Source: Micromonospora_J zhanjiangensis
Lineage (GTDB): Bacteria; Actinomycetota; Actinomycetes; Mycobacteriales; Micromonosporaceae
Direction: 5' to 3'
Assembly: GCF_042650605.1 (NCBI RefSeq)
Contig: NZ_JBHSBN010000011.1
Span: 62,001-126,000 of the forward strand
DNA: 64,000 nucleotides
Of this stretch, positions 34,249-43,601 are shown piece by piece. The notes beneath the pieces were generated by a model. It ran no database searches. It was not told the DNA's origin and saw only the letters and a list, made by a program, of their open reading frames with translations. Positions within the stretch are counted from its first letter, which is position 1; each line of letters begins with the position of its first letter. The position numbers were made by a program, and so were the translations under genes.

Positions 34249-34331
34249 GTGAAGCCGGCCTCCCGATCGGTACGACTGGACTGGCTACCCGGCCAGGATG
34301 GCAGGCCGACGACCGGGCGCCGGAACCGGGC

Positions 34332-35975
34332 TCACTCGAACCGGCTCACCTCCAGCACGCCCTCGGCGTACCGGGACCGGACCTGCTTCTTGTCGAACTT
34401 GCCGACCGAGGTCTTCGGCACGGCCTCGATGAACGACCACCGCTCCGGCACCTGCCAGTGGGCCACCCGACCGCCGAGGAATTCGCGCAGCTCCTCGGCG
34501 CTGGCGGCAGCACCGTCCCGCAGCACGACGGTGGCCAGGGGACGCTCGTCCCACCGGTCGTCCGGCACCCCGACGACGCAGGCCTCCAGCACGGCCGGAT
34601 GTGCCATCAGGGCGTTCTCCAGGTCGACCGAGGAGATCCACTCCCCACCCGATTTGATCACGTCCTTGGCGCGGTCGGTCAGCGTCAGGTAACCGTCCGG
34701 GGAGAGCGTCCCCACGTCGCCGGTGCGCAACCACCCGTCCCGGAACTTGTCCGGGTCGGGTGTGTCGTCGCCGAGGTACCGGGCGGTGACCCACGGACCG
34801 CGTACCTCGATCTCCCCCACGGACTCGCCGTCGGCGGGCAACGGTCGCCCGTCCGGCCCGATGATCCGGGCGGCCACCCCGGCGGGGATCCGCCCCTGGC
34901 TGTACCGGTAGCGCCAGGCCTCGTCGCCGGTGGCTCCCGCCGGTGGCCGGGCGACCGAACCGAGCGGCGACATCTCGGTCATCCCCCAGGAGTGCACCAC
35001 GTCGACGCCGTGCCGTTCGGCGAAGGCGTGCATCAACGCCGGCGGGCAGGCCGACCCGCCGACGATCACCTCGGTCAGTGACGACGTGTCCACCTCGTTG
35101 GCGTCCAGGTGGGCGAGCAGGTCGGTCCAGATGGTCGGCACCGCGCCGGCCAGGGTGGGCCGCTCGGCGGCGATCATCTGCGCGATCGGGGCACCCTGGA
35201 GGAACCGGTCCGGCATGATCAGCGACGCGCCGGAGATGAACGCGGCGTACGGGATGCCCCAGGACATGGCATGGAACATCGGGACGATGGCCAACTCCCG
35301 GGCGGTCGGCCCCAGACCGAAGCCCTCCGGCATGCAGACCTGCAGGGAGTGCAACCAGATCGACCGGTGCGAGTAGGCGACCCCCTTGGGGTTGCCGGTG
35401 GTGCCGGAGGTGTAGCAGAGCGCGGCCGCGTCCCGCTCGTCGAGTTCCGGCCAGTCGTACCGGTCGGGCTTGTCGCGCAGCAGGTCCGCCCAGTGGTGTA
35501 CGGCCACCCGCCCGCCGGCCACCTCGACCAGCGGTGCCGGGTCGCCGGCGCCGACCACCACCACGTGCTCGACGGTCGACAGTTGGGCCAGCACCTTCGC
35601 CAGCAGCGGGATCAGCGTGCCGTCGACAAGCACCACCCGGTCCTGCGCGTGGGTGGCGATGTAGGCGACCTGTTCCGGGAAGAGCCGGATGTTGAGCGTG
35701 TGCAGCACCGCCCCCATCGCCGGGACCGCGAAGTAGGCCACCAGGTGCTCGTTGTTGTTCCACATGAAGGTGGCCACCCGCTGGTCGCCGGTGACGCCGA
35801 GGTCGTCCCGCAGCGCGTGGGCCAGCCGCGCCGCCGTGGCGCCCACCTCGGCGTACGTCATCCGGCGCGGCTCGGCGCCGGTCCAGGTGACCACCTCGGA
35901 CCGGCCGTGCACGGTGCTGCCGTGTTCGAGGATGCGGGAGACCAGCAGGGGGGCGTCCATCATCGTGCTACGCAT
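34332..35975 (-). CDS. Long-chain fatty-acid-CoA ligase-type AMP-binding enzyme
   Basis: This 547-residue ANL-superfamily enzyme adenylates a carboxylic acid and transfers it to CoA. YTSGTTGNPKGV near residue 190 is the P-loop A3 motif, SWGMTEMSP near 330 is A5, GWLRTGDVG near 418 is A7, and KDVIKSGGEWISSVDLE near 437 is A8. The final catalytic Lys is in PKTSVGKFDKKQVR near 525. MNIRLFPEQ-type sequence and length fit medium- or long-chain acyl-CoA synthetases used in beta-oxidation. Two more ATG codons lie within six residues of the chosen start. Confidence 0.92.
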   Translation of the reverse strand: MRSTMMDAPLLVSRILEHGSTVHGRSEVVTWTGAEPRRMTYAEVGATAARLAHALRDDLGVTGDQRVATFMWNNNEHLVAYFAVPAMGAVLHTLNIRLFPEQVAYIATHAQDRVVLVDGTLIPLLAKVLAQLSTVEHVVVVGAGDPAPLVEVAGGRVAVHHWADLLRDKPDRYDWPELDERDAAALCYTSGTTGNPKGVAYSHRSIWLHSLQVCMPEGFGLGPTARELAIVPMFHAMSWGIPYAAFISGASLIMPDRFLQGAPIAQMIAAERPTLAGAVPTIWTDLLAHLDANEVDTSSLTEVIVGGSACPPALMHAFAERHGVDVVHSWGMTEMSPLGSVARPPAGATGDEAWRYRYSQGRIPAGVAARIIGPDGRPLPADGESVGEIEVRGPWVTARYLGDDTPDPDKFRDGWLRTGDVGTLSPDGYLTLTDRAKDVIKSGGEWISSVDLENALMAHPAVLEACVVGVPDDRWDERPLATVVLRDGAAASAEELREFLGGRVAHWQVPERWSFIEAVPKTSVGKFDKKQVRSRYAEGVLEVSRFE

Positions 35976-36027
35976 GGGTAGAACGTAGTGGCGCAGCTCA
36001 CATGGCGAAACCCTCTACATTAACGGG

Positions 36028-36519
36028 ATGAGCATTTCCTGGGCCGAGTCGTACCTCGGGCAACTGCGGGCACTGGACGAGGAGCGCACGCTGATGTTCG
36101 TCGGCGCCAAGGCGGTGCTGACCGACGACGCCGGCCGGGTGCTGATGATCCGGCGCTCGGACAACGGCCACTGGGCGCTGCCGGCCGGCGCGATGGAACT
36201 CGGTGAGTCGATCACCGACTGCGCGGGCCGCGAGGTCTGGGAGGAGACCGGGCTGCGGGCCACCGCGCTCACCCCGTTCGCCATGTACACCGGGCCGGAC
36301 CGGACGTTCACCAACATGTACGGCCACACGTATCAGCTCTTCACCGTGGCGTTCCGGGTCGACGAGTGGTCGGGCGAGCTGCTGACCAGCACCGACGAGA
36401 CCACCGACGCCGGCTTCTACGGCCCGGACGAACTGCCCACGCCGATGGGGCACGCGGTGCTGGAGACCCTCACCGACCTGGCCCGGTACGAGCAGTCCGG
36501 CCGGATGATCCTCAAATAA
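36028..36519 (+). CDS. Nudix hydrolase
   Basis: This 163-residue enzyme has an exact Nudix box GX5EX7REVxEETG spanning residues 54-75 (G54, E60, R68, E69, E72, E73), which binds the metals for pyrophosphate cleavage. A beta strand before it (KAVLTDDAGRVLMIRRSDNGHWALPAG) is typical. Substrate is unknown; the set of possible nucleoside diphosphate derivatives is wide. It is divergent from the acyl-CoA ligase, with 52 bases between starts, and convergent with the protease; a strong hairpin lies just after its stop. Confidence 0.92.
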   Translation: MSISWAESYLGQLRALDEERTLMFVGAKAVLTDDAGRVLMIRRSDNGHWALPAGAMELGESITDCAGREVWEETGLRATALTPFAMYTGPDRTFTNMYGHTYQLFTVAFRVDEWSGELLTSTDETTDAGFYGPDELPTPMGHAVLETLTDLARYEQSGRMILK

Positions 36520-36520
36520 G

Positions 36521-36563
36521 CCTCAGGGCGTCCCGGCCGGGTACGGCGCGGGACGCCCCGAGG
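36521..36563. terminator. Bidirectional terminator hairpin
   Basis: Bases 36521-36535 and 36549-36563 form a 15-bp stem with one G-U-type mismatch and a 13-base loop. It lies one base after the Nudix stop and before the convergent protease. No T run follows, as in many actinomycete terminators. Bases 36566-36610 then carry about three copies of a taccggtggc-containing 16-mer. Confidence 0.65.
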
Positions 36564-36601
36564 CGTCGGCTACCGGTGGCGGTGCCTACCGGTGGCGTCG
36601 G

Positions 36602-38053
36602 CTACCGGTGGCCGCGGTTGGCCGTCCCCGGCTGGGTGACCGCACCGGCGCTCCCGGCACCCGGGTCGGCCGAACCCGCGCCCGCGTCACCGGCCCCCGC
36701 GCCCGCGTCCCCACCGCCGGAGGTCAGCAGGGTCAGCTTGAGGGTCTGCAGGGCCGCGTTCACCGGCTGGAAGAAGGTGGTCCCGCCCACCGTGCAGTCA
36801 CCGTTCCCACCGGAGACGGTGCCCTGCGCCTGGTCGCCGGCGAGGAACGGGCCACCGGAGTCGCCGCCCTCGGCACACGCGTCGGTCTGGGTGAGCCCGT
36901 TGACGGTGACCGTTCCGGCCCCGCCCGCCGGGTCGGCGAACTGCACGGTGGCGTTCAGCGCCTGGACCGTGCCGCAGCTCGCCCCGGTGGTGGAGCCGAA
37001 CTTGCAGACCGCGGTGCCCACCGGCGCCTCGGTCGAGCCGGCCACTGGCAGCGGCTGGCCGCCCTCGACCGGTCGGGTCTGCCCGTTGAAGCTCTCCACC
37101 TCGGCGACCGGGGTGAAGGCGGCCTCCGTCTTGACGAACGAGAAGTCGTTCTCCGGGAATGTCGACTCGACGAACACGCCCTGGTTCCGCAGCGCGCCGC
37201 CGCTCAGCGCGGCCGTGGTGTCACCCTGCTGGCCGCAGTGACCGGCGCTCAGGAACCCGCCCTCCACCGCGAAGCCCACCGAGCAGCGGGCCTGGCCGTT
37301 GATGATGTACGGCAGCCCACCCCGGACCGCCTGCCCGTTCCCGGCCTGCCCGTTACCGTTCCCGGCCTGACCGTTGCCGGCGTTCCCGGCCTGCCCCTTG
37401 TCAGCGGCCCCGCCGCGGCCGTCGTCGGCGGACTCGCCGGCACCGGCCGGGGCGGTCGGCCCGGCGAGCAGGCGGGGCTGACCCTTCGTCGCCACCACCC
37501 GGACCATGTCGGTGTCGACGCCCGCGGCCGTCATCAGCGCCCGGGCCGCCGGGGTGGATCGGCTGAGCACGACCACCTGGTTGCTGGCCGGATCGACGAA
37601 CCAGCCGGTCACCGAGGACTTGGCCTGGGCGGCGCGGCTGTCCAGGGCCAGCTTGACCTTGTTGAGCTGGACCGCGGAGCGCTTGACCACCATCGGCCGG
37701 GCGCCCATCTTGGAGATCGTGTCGGTCTTCCGCGCGTCGGTGACCGCCACGTTCAGCGTCTTGCCTGTCTTGTCCACCCAGGCCCCGGCCCAGGCGGCGC
37801 CGACCTGACTCTTCAGCGTCTGGGCGGTACGGATGAACTGCGCGTCCTGCCGCAGGCGCTGCTGGGCCTGCTCGGGGGTGAGGTGCAGGTCGCGCGCGAG
37901 TGCGTTGAGCATCAACGGCGAGACCTTCGGGCCGCTCGTCTGCGCCGGTGGTCTGTCCTTCTGGGTTCCGGCGAACGAGGGCAACGTCAACGCCGCGGCA
38001 CCACCCACGGTCGCCACCACGGCCGCCGTCAGAATGACCCGTCGTTTGTCCAT
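36602..38053 (-). CDS. Secreted streptogrisin-like S1 serine protease
   Basis: This 483-residue preproprotease has a signal sequence (about 1-28), an alpha-lytic-type propeptide (about 40-195) acting as folding chaperone, and a chymotrypsin-like domain with H272 (SAGHC), D303 (ENDFSFV) and S399 (GGDSGGPF). Three Cys pairs fit disulfides. Residues 215-242 form a GQAGN repeat linker, and the C-terminus after 455 is a Gly/Ala/Asp tail. It probably degrades extracellular protein. The ATG at 38053 follows GGAAGGAAC. The last residues overlap the repeat near 36.6 kb. Confidence 0.92.
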   Translation of the reverse strand: MDKRRVILTAAVVATVGGAAALTLPSFAGTQKDRPPAQTSGPKVSPLMLNALARDLHLTPEQAQQRLRQDAQFIRTAQTLKSQVGAAWAGAWVDKTGKTLNVAVTDARKTDTISKMGARPMVVKRSAVQLNKVKLALDSRAAQAKSSVTGWFVDPASNQVVVLSRSTPAARALMTAAGVDTDMVRVVATKGQPRLLAGPTAPAGAGESADDGRGGAADKGQAGNAGNGQAGNGNGQAGNGQAVRGGLPYIINGQARCSVGFAVEGGFLSAGHCGQQGDTTAALSGGALRNQGVFVESTFPENDFSFVKTEAAFTPVAEVESFNGQTRPVEGGQPLPVAGSTEAPVGTAVCKFGSTTGASCGTVQALNATVQFADPAGGAGTVTVNGLTQTDACAEGGDSGGPFLAGDQAQGTVSGGNGDCTVGGTTFFQPVNAALQTLKLTLLTSGGGDAGAGAGDAGAGSADPGAGSAGAVTQPGTANRGHR

Positions 38054-38365
38054 CCGTGTTCCTTCCGCGTGCTTCCGGGACCGGGTTCGGAATGCCGGTC
38101 CACCTGCTCCGGCGCCGCCCTCCCTGCTCTATGTCTGCCGGAACTCGTCCGCTGTGAGTTCCGTCTCGGCCACGGGTACGGGCGGATCACCCGAAACGGA
38201 TGGATCACCAATCGTGATGGATTCCACAAAGAAACCGGTCGCCGATTTGAACCGGCCGCCGGTTGCCCTTCGTGAGCTGGTTGTTCGTCCGGGAGACAGC
38301 GCTCTCCGGTGGCGCGGCCCGGGGTGCGGAAACCTTCCGTTCGACCACTCCGCGTCAGCGTCCGG
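38054..38365. other. Intergenic region without a recognised gene
   Basis: These 312 bases lie upstream of the protease and downstream of the DHA2 pump, both on the minus strand. It is somewhat lower in GC than its neighbours and must hold the protease promoter. Small ORFs here look like shadows. No hairpin or known motif stands out. Confidence 0.6.
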
Positions 38366-40009
38366 TCACAGCATGGTCTGGCTGCGGGCCTCCATGTCGG
38401 TGGCCGCCTCGCCCATCGACTCGCGCCGCAGCTTCTCCCCGTCCACCACCCGCGGGCCGGCCCCGCCGCGCAACTCGCGGTCCGGCAGGGCCAGGGTCAC
38501 CGCGACCGCGATGATCGCGATCAGGCCGGCGACCAGGAACACCGTGTGCAGCGAGCCGACGAACGCCTGCTGGACGGCCGCCCGGATGGGCGCCGGCAGA
38601 GCGAGGATCCGGGCCGGCTCGTTGATCGAGATCGTGCCGCCGGCGGCCTGCTGCGCCACCTGCGCCCGCTGCGCCGGCGGGAGCTGGGCGATCGCGCCCG
38701 GCAACCGCTCCGCCAGCCCGCTGCTCAGCCGGTTGGTCAGCACCGCGCCGAGGATCGCCACGCCGAACGAACCACCCAACGACCGGAAGAACGTGGCGGC
38801 CGACGTACCGGCACCCAGGTCGCGCGTCTCGACCGCGTTCTGCACGGCGAGGACCAGCGACTGCATGCACAGTCCGAGCCCCACCCCGATCACCGTCAGG
38901 TAGATGAACGCCTCCCACAGCGGGCTGTCCACCTGAAGCCGGGTGAACAGCAGCATCCCGGCCAGCAGCACCACCGAGCCGGCCACCGGGAACCACTTGT
39001 ACCGGCCGATCCGGCTCATCGCCCAGCCGGACAGCACCGAGGTGACGATGATGCCGGCCATCATCGGCAGCATCAGCAGACCGCTGCGGGTCGGCGAGGC
39101 GCCCTTGACGATCTGCAGGTAGAGCGGGATGAAGATGATCGACCCGAACATCACCAGGCCGAGCACGAAGCCGGCGGCATTGGCCAGCGCGAACGTGGGC
39201 CGGCGGAACAGGCCCAGCGGCAGGATCGGCTCGGCGACCCGCCCCTCCTGACGGAGGAAGAGCGCGGCGAGCACGGCACCGGCCACGAACAGCCCGATGA
39301 TCGTCCCGGAACCCCAGGCGTACTGGCTGCCGCCCCAGCTCAGCGCCAGCAGCACGCAGCTCACCCCGGCCACCAGCAGGCCGGCACCGATCCAGTCGAC
39401 GGTGTGCTCCCGGCGGGTGAACGGGATCAACCGCAGCACGCGGTAGCAGACCACGATGGCGACCACCGCCAGCGGCACGTTGAGATAGAAGATCCACCGC
39501 CAGTTGTGCTCGGCGAAGTAGCCACCCACCAGCGGACCGGCCACCGACGACAGGCCGAACACCGCGCCGAACAGGCCCTGGTAGCGACCGCGTTCGCGGG
39601 GCGACACCACGTCCGAGATGATGGTGAACGCCAGCGTCATCAGGCCACCGGCGCCGAGCCCCTGGACGCCCCGGGTGACCACCAGTTGCACCATGTTCTG
39701 CGACATCCCGGCCAGCAGCGAGCCGAGCAGGAACGTCCCGATCGAGAACAGGAAGACCGGCCGGCGGCCGTACAGGTCGGCCATCTTGCCGTACAGCGGG
39801 GTGGACGCGGTCGAGGCCAGCAGGTACGCCGTCACCACCCACGAGTAGTGGTTGATCCCGCCCAACTCGCCGACGATGGTCGGCAGGGCGGTGCCGACGA
39901 TGGTCTGGTCCAAGGCGGCGAGCAGCATGCCGGTCATCAGGCCGGACATCAACAGCAGGATCTGCCGGTGGCTCAGTCTCGACCCGGCGGTGTGGTGAGC
40001 GGTGGTCAT
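38366..40009 (-). CDS. DHA2-family multidrug MFS transporter (EmrB/QacA type)
   Basis: This 547-residue protein has fourteen predicted membrane segments. LLMSGLMTGMLLAALDQTIVGTALPTIVGELGG is the start of the first, with the DHA2 motif LDQTIV, and LYGKMADLYGRRPVFL is motif A. RGVQGLGAGGLMTLAFTIISD is motif B. A loop of about 60 residues before the last segment is Ala/Gln-rich (AQLPPAQRAQVAQQAAGG). It exports lipophilic drugs by proton antiport. ATG 40009 has GGAGGAGGGGGA immediately upstream, which rules out the longer start. No regulator is adjacent. Confidence 0.92.
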   Translation of the reverse strand: MTTAHHTAGSRLSHRQILLLMSGLMTGMLLAALDQTIVGTALPTIVGELGGINHYSWVVTAYLLASTASTPLYGKMADLYGRRPVFLFSIGTFLLGSLLAGMSQNMVQLVVTRGVQGLGAGGLMTLAFTIISDVVSPRERGRYQGLFGAVFGLSSVAGPLVGGYFAEHNWRWIFYLNVPLAVVAIVVCYRVLRLIPFTRREHTVDWIGAGLLVAGVSCVLLALSWGGSQYAWGSGTIIGLFVAGAVLAALFLRQEGRVAEPILPLGLFRRPTFALANAAGFVLGLVMFGSIIFIPLYLQIVKGASPTRSGLLMLPMMAGIIVTSVLSGWAMSRIGRYKWFPVAGSVVLLAGMLLFTRLQVDSPLWEAFIYLTVIGVGLGLCMQSLVLAVQNAVETRDLGAGTSAATFFRSLGGSFGVAILGAVLTNRLSSGLAERLPGAIAQLPPAQRAQVAQQAAGGTISINEPARILALPAPIRAAVQQAFVGSLHTVFLVAGLIAIIAVAVTLALPDRELRGGAGPRVVDGEKLRRESMGEAATDMEARSQTML

Positions 40010-40134
40010 TCCCCCTCCTCCCCCACCCGCGCCGAAACATGCCGCCGGACCGCACCGACGCCGGTCCGATTCGCCGCGCATCGCTCGGCCGGGCCGCCAT
40101 AAGGTGCGTGGCGGCCCGGCCGGAACGGCTCGGA

Positions 40135-40683
40135 TCAGTGCTTCCCCTCGGCGAACTCCTCGACGATCTTGCTGCAGAAGGCCGGCAGGTCGTCCGGCTT
40201 ACGGCTGGTGACCAGGCCGTTGTCGACGAAGACCTGCTCGTCGACCCAGGTGGCACCGGCGTTGGCCAGGTCGGTACGCAGGCTCGGCCAGGAGGTCAGC
40301 GTCCGCCCCTCGACCACCCCGGCGTCGATCATGGTCCACGGGCCGTGGCAGATCGCCCCGACCGGCTTGCCCGCGTCGAAGAACGCCCGGACGAACCGCA
40401 GCACGTCCGGATCGGTCCGCAGAAAGTCCGGGTTCGCCACCCCGCCGGGCAGCACCAACCCGTCGTACGCGCCGGGGTCCGCCTCGGCCGCGGTCACGTC
40501 CACGTCGTACGTCTTCGACTTGTCCAGGTGGTTGAACGACTGGATCGACCCGGACTCGAGGGACACCAGGTCGACCTGCGCCCCGGCGGACTCGACCGCC
40601 TCGCGTGGCTTGGTGTACTCGACCTCCTCCACGCCGTCGGTGGCCAGGAACGCGATGCGCTTGCCCTGCAGTGCGGTAGCCAT
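40135..40683 (-). CDS. DJ-1/PfpI-family protein
   Basis: This 182-residue protein has the DJ-1/PfpI fold. The nucleophile elbow AICHGPW near 109-115 has the catalytic Cys followed by His, and GVEEVEYTKPREAVESAG near 17-34 supplies the conserved Glu. YDGLVLPGGVANPDFLR precedes the elbow. Family members are glyoxalase-like or protease-like stress proteins, many of them Maillard deglycases by claim. ATG 40683 has GGAG a few bases upstream. It is divergent from the HldE-like gene with 107 bases between. Confidence 0.92.
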   Translation of the reverse strand: MATALQGKRIAFLATDGVEEVEYTKPREAVESAGAQVDLVSLESGSIQSFNHLDKSKTYDVDVTAAEADPGAYDGLVLPGGVANPDFLRTDPDVLRFVRAFFDAGKPVGAICHGPWTMIDAGVVEGRTLTSWPSLRTDLANAGATWVDEQVFVDNGLVTSRKPDDLPAFCSKIVEEFAEGKH

Positions 40684-40790
40684 GCTGATGGTCTCCTTCC
40701 GGGGGAGGTGGCTGCGGTGGGCGACCGGTCGGTCCGCCTTGTCGCCCTCCGCACAATCACCTTCCCGGGCCGCCCGGGACCAAACACACC

Positions 40791-42656
40791 GTGGCGGACG
40801 CCATCACGGCCGGTCCAGGTTTGCCGCCACCGTCCCCGGGGATCCGCGACGACATGGTGACGGGGGCAGCTGAGCAACGCAGACTCGCCGCCGTGGTGAC
40901 CGGCTGGACCGGACGCGGCGTGCTGGTGGTCGGGGACGCGATGCTGGACGAGTGGCGGTTCGCCGAGTCGGACCGGCTCTGCCGGGAGGCGCCCGCCCCG
41001 GTGTTGACCCTCCGCAAGCGCCTGGTGGCGGCCGGCGGCGCGGCCAACACCGCGGTCAACCTGGCCGCCCTGGGCGGGCAGGCGGCCCTGGTGGCGCCGG
41101 TCGGCGCGGACGTCGCCGGCGACGAGGTGCACGACTGCCTGGACCGGGCCGGGGTCTGGGACCGGACGGTGTCGCAGCCCGGCCGGCCGACGCCGGTCAA
41201 GCGGCGCCTGCTGGCCGGCAACCAGATCCTGGTACGGGAGGACGAGGGCGACGCCGACGAGACGCTCCACGACGAGACGACCCGCGAACTGCTGGTCTCG
41301 CTCGCCCGGGCGACCGAGGAGCTGCGTACCGGGACGGCGACCGACCCGGCCCTGGTGGTCTGCGACTACGGCCTGGGCGCGCTGCCCGGGCCGGTCCGGG
41401 CCTGGCTGGTCGAACACCGCCGGCTGTACTCGACCGTGGCGTTGGACGCGCACGACCTGACCGACTGGCGCGGGCTCGCCCCGACCGTGGTGACACCGAG
41501 CTTCGCCGAGGCGGCCCGCCTGCTGACCGGCTACGGCGGCGGCCGACGGGCTCCCCGCCGACCCGCCGGCGCCGGCCCGGTCGCCCGGGCGCACGGCGAG
41601 ATCGGGCTCGGGATCACCGTCACCGGGGACGAACTCGCGCTGGCCGGCGGCAACCTGGTGACGGCCGGCGGGAGCCTGCTCGACGACGGCCAGGATCGGG
41701 CCGAGGTGGCCCGGTCCCGGCTCGCCGAGCTGCGCGAGCGGACCGGCGCCGACGTGGTCGCGGTGACCCTGGACACCGACGGGGCGGTGGTCGGCGGCGC
41801 CGACGGTGAGCCCCGGCGCAGCCACGCGACCCCCGTCCCGGCCAGCCACACGGTCGGCGCCGGTGACGCGTACCTCGCGGCCATGACGCTGGCCCTGGCC
41901 GCCGAGGCGCCGTTGCACGTCGCCGCCCAGCTCGCCCAGCTGGCCGCGACGGTCACCGTCGCCGGCACCGGTACCTGCATCTGCCACCGGGACGATCTGC
42001 TCGCCGCGCTCGGCGTTCAGACCCCGCAGTACGCCGGGCCGAACGTCGTCGAGCCGGGCGGGCTCGGCGCGGTGGTGGAGCGGCACCGGCGGGCCGGTCA
42101 CTCGATCGTGTTCACCAACGGCTGTTTCGACGTCCTGCACCGGGGTCACGTCCGGTACCTGGAGCAGGCCCGCGGCTTGGGCGACCTGTTGCTGGTGGCG
42201 GTCAACTCGGACGACAGCGTGCGCCGACTGAAGGGACCGGACCGGCCGGTGAACCCGGTCGAGGACCGGGTGGCGGTGCTCGCGGCGCTGTCCTGCGTGG
42301 ACTACGTGGTGGTGTTCGAGGAGGACTCGCCGACCGCGTTGATCGAGACGGTCCGGCCGGAGGTGTACGTCAAGGGCGGCGACTACCCGCCGGAACTGGT
42401 GCCCGAGGCACCACTGGTGCACGAACTCGGCGGCGAGGTGCACACCCTCGGCTACGTACCGGACCGGTCCACCTCGGCGATCATCGACCGGATCCGCTCC
42501 CAGGCCACCGGCACCGGCACCAGCACCGGCACCGGCACCGGCCCGCCCGCCGGCCGGCCGACCACGGCCGGCCCGTCAACGCCGGCCGGCCAGCCGACCG
42601 CCACCGGCCCGTCGACGGCGGAAGAAGGTTCCTTCGTCACCGGCGAACGGCGGTGA
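40791..42656 (+). CDS. HldE-like bifunctional sugar kinase/adenylyltransferase
   Basis: Two domains are fused as in HldE, which makes ADP-heptose. An N-terminal ribokinase-fold kinase (about 35-405) has GGAANTAVNLAALGG at 82-96 and the anion-hole GAGD at 356-359. A C-terminal nucleotidyltransferase (about 430-570) has FTNGCFDVLHRGH with HRGH at 450-453. Unusual are an insertion of about 60 residues in the kinase (247-305), rich in Gly, Ala and Arg, and a 50-residue Thr/Gly/Pro repeat tail (571-621). GTG 40791 is used; ATG 40854 would drop a low-complexity start. The stop overlaps the GT2 gene by GTGA. Confidence 0.88.
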   Translation: MADAITAGPGLPPPSPGIRDDMVTGAAEQRRLAAVVTGWTGRGVLVVGDAMLDEWRFAESDRLCREAPAPVLTLRKRLVAAGGAANTAVNLAALGGQAALVAPVGADVAGDEVHDCLDRAGVWDRTVSQPGRPTPVKRRLLAGNQILVREDEGDADETLHDETTRELLVSLARATEELRTGTATDPALVVCDYGLGALPGPVRAWLVEHRRLYSTVALDAHDLTDWRGLAPTVVTPSFAEAARLLTGYGGGRRAPRRPAGAGPVARAHGEIGLGITVTGDELALAGGNLVTAGGSLLDDGQDRAEVARSRLAELRERTGADVVAVTLDTDGAVVGGADGEPRRSHATPVPASHTVGAGDAYLAAMTLALAAEAPLHVAAQLAQLAATVTVAGTGTCICHRDDLLAALGVQTPQYAGPNVVEPGGLGAVVERHRRAGHSIVFTNGCFDVLHRGHVRYLEQARGLGDLLLVAVNSDDSVRRLKGPDRPVNPVEDRVAVLAALSCVDYVVVFEEDSPTALIETVRPEVYVKGGDYPPELVPEAPLVHELGGEVHTLGYVPDRSTSAIIDRIRSQATGTGTSTGTGTGPPAGRPTTAGPSTPAGQPTATGPSTAEEGSFVTGERR

Positions 42657-43558
42657 ACCGGCCGCTGGACCCGGGTTCACCCGACCTGTTCCGCCGGGAC
42701 CGGCTGCTGGACGTCCTGATCCCGACCCGCGACCGGCCCGCCGAACTGGCGGTCACCCTGGCCGGGCTGGCCGCCCAGGATCGGCCGGCGGAGTTCGGCG
42801 TGGTGGTCAGCGACCAGTCCGACGGGCAGCCGTCCTGGGCGGCGCCGGCGGCCGCCACGCTGGTCCGGGCGCTGCGCCACCGGGGCCGGCCGGTGCTGCT
42901 GACCCGACGGCTGCCGAGGCGCGGGCTGGCCGAGCACCGCGCGTTCCTGCTGGACCGGTCGGCCGCCCGGTACGTGCTCTGCCTCGACGACGACGTCTGG
43001 CTCGAACCGGGCACCGTCGACCGGCTGCTCGCCGCCATCGAGGAACTGGGCTGCGGCTTCGTCGGCAACGGCCTGCACGGGCTGTCCTATCTGGACGACG
43101 TACGACCGGAGACGCACCGGCTCTACGAGCCCTGGCCGGGCCGGCCGACGCCGGAGCGGGTCCGACCGGACACCCCGGCCTGGGACCGGGCCCGGATCCA
43201 CTCCGCGGCCAACCTGTTGCACGTCACCGCGGAACTGGGCCTGACGGACGGGCGATGGCAGGCGTACAAGGTGTCCTGGATCGGTGGTTGCGTGCTCTTC
43301 GACCGGGCCAAGCTGTTGGCCAGCGGCGGTTTCGACTTCTGGCCCCGGCTGGACGAACGGCACCAGGGTGAGGACGTCGCGGTCCAGCTCGCGGTGCTGG
43401 AACGGTACGGCGGCGCCGGCGTCCTGCCCAGCGGCGCGTACCACCTGGAGTCGCCGACCACGGTGACCGAGCGGGACGTGGAGGCCTGGGAGGTGTTGCT
43501 GGACCTCGGCGCGGACGGCAGGTCCGTCCGCCCGGCGAACCGGACGGACGGATCGTGA
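42653..43558 (+). CDS. Glycosyltransferase family 2
   Basis: This 301-residue GT-A enzyme opens with the nucleotide-sugar site DVLIPTRDRPAELAVTLAGLAAQ and has the metal-binding motif CLDDDVW (about 106-112). WIGGCVLFDRAKLLASGGFDFWP followed by EDVAVQLAVL is the acceptor-side block with ED motif. It overlaps the HldE-like gene by four bases and is thus translationally coupled, so it probably uses a sugar made or activated by that enzyme; the GT9 gene lies on the other strand 43 bases beyond. No membrane segment is present, so it acts in the cytoplasm. Confidence 0.88.
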   Translation: MNRPLDPGSPDLFRRDRLLDVLIPTRDRPAELAVTLAGLAAQDRPAEFGVVVSDQSDGQPSWAAPAAATLVRALRHRGRPVLLTRRLPRRGLAEHRAFLLDRSAARYVLCLDDDVWLEPGTVDRLLAAIEELGCGFVGNGLHGLSYLDDVRPETHRLYEPWPGRPTPERVRPDTPAWDRARIHSAANLLHVTAELGLTDGRWQAYKVSWIGGCVLFDRAKLLASGGFDFWPRLDERHQGEDVAVQLAVLERYGGAGVLPSGAYHLESPTTVTERDVEAWEVLLDLGADGRSVRPANRTDGS

Positions 43559-43601
43559 ACCCCGGCGGGCGCGGTGGCGGAAGCTGCCGGCACCGCCGCC
43601 G

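Noticed and set aside
40494..42443. A 649-codon minus-strand frame opposite the HldE-like gene
   Set aside because: Its composition (Gln, Arg, Val, His-rich) is the usual shadow of GC-biased plus-strand codons, and the opposite strand has clear catalytic motifs.
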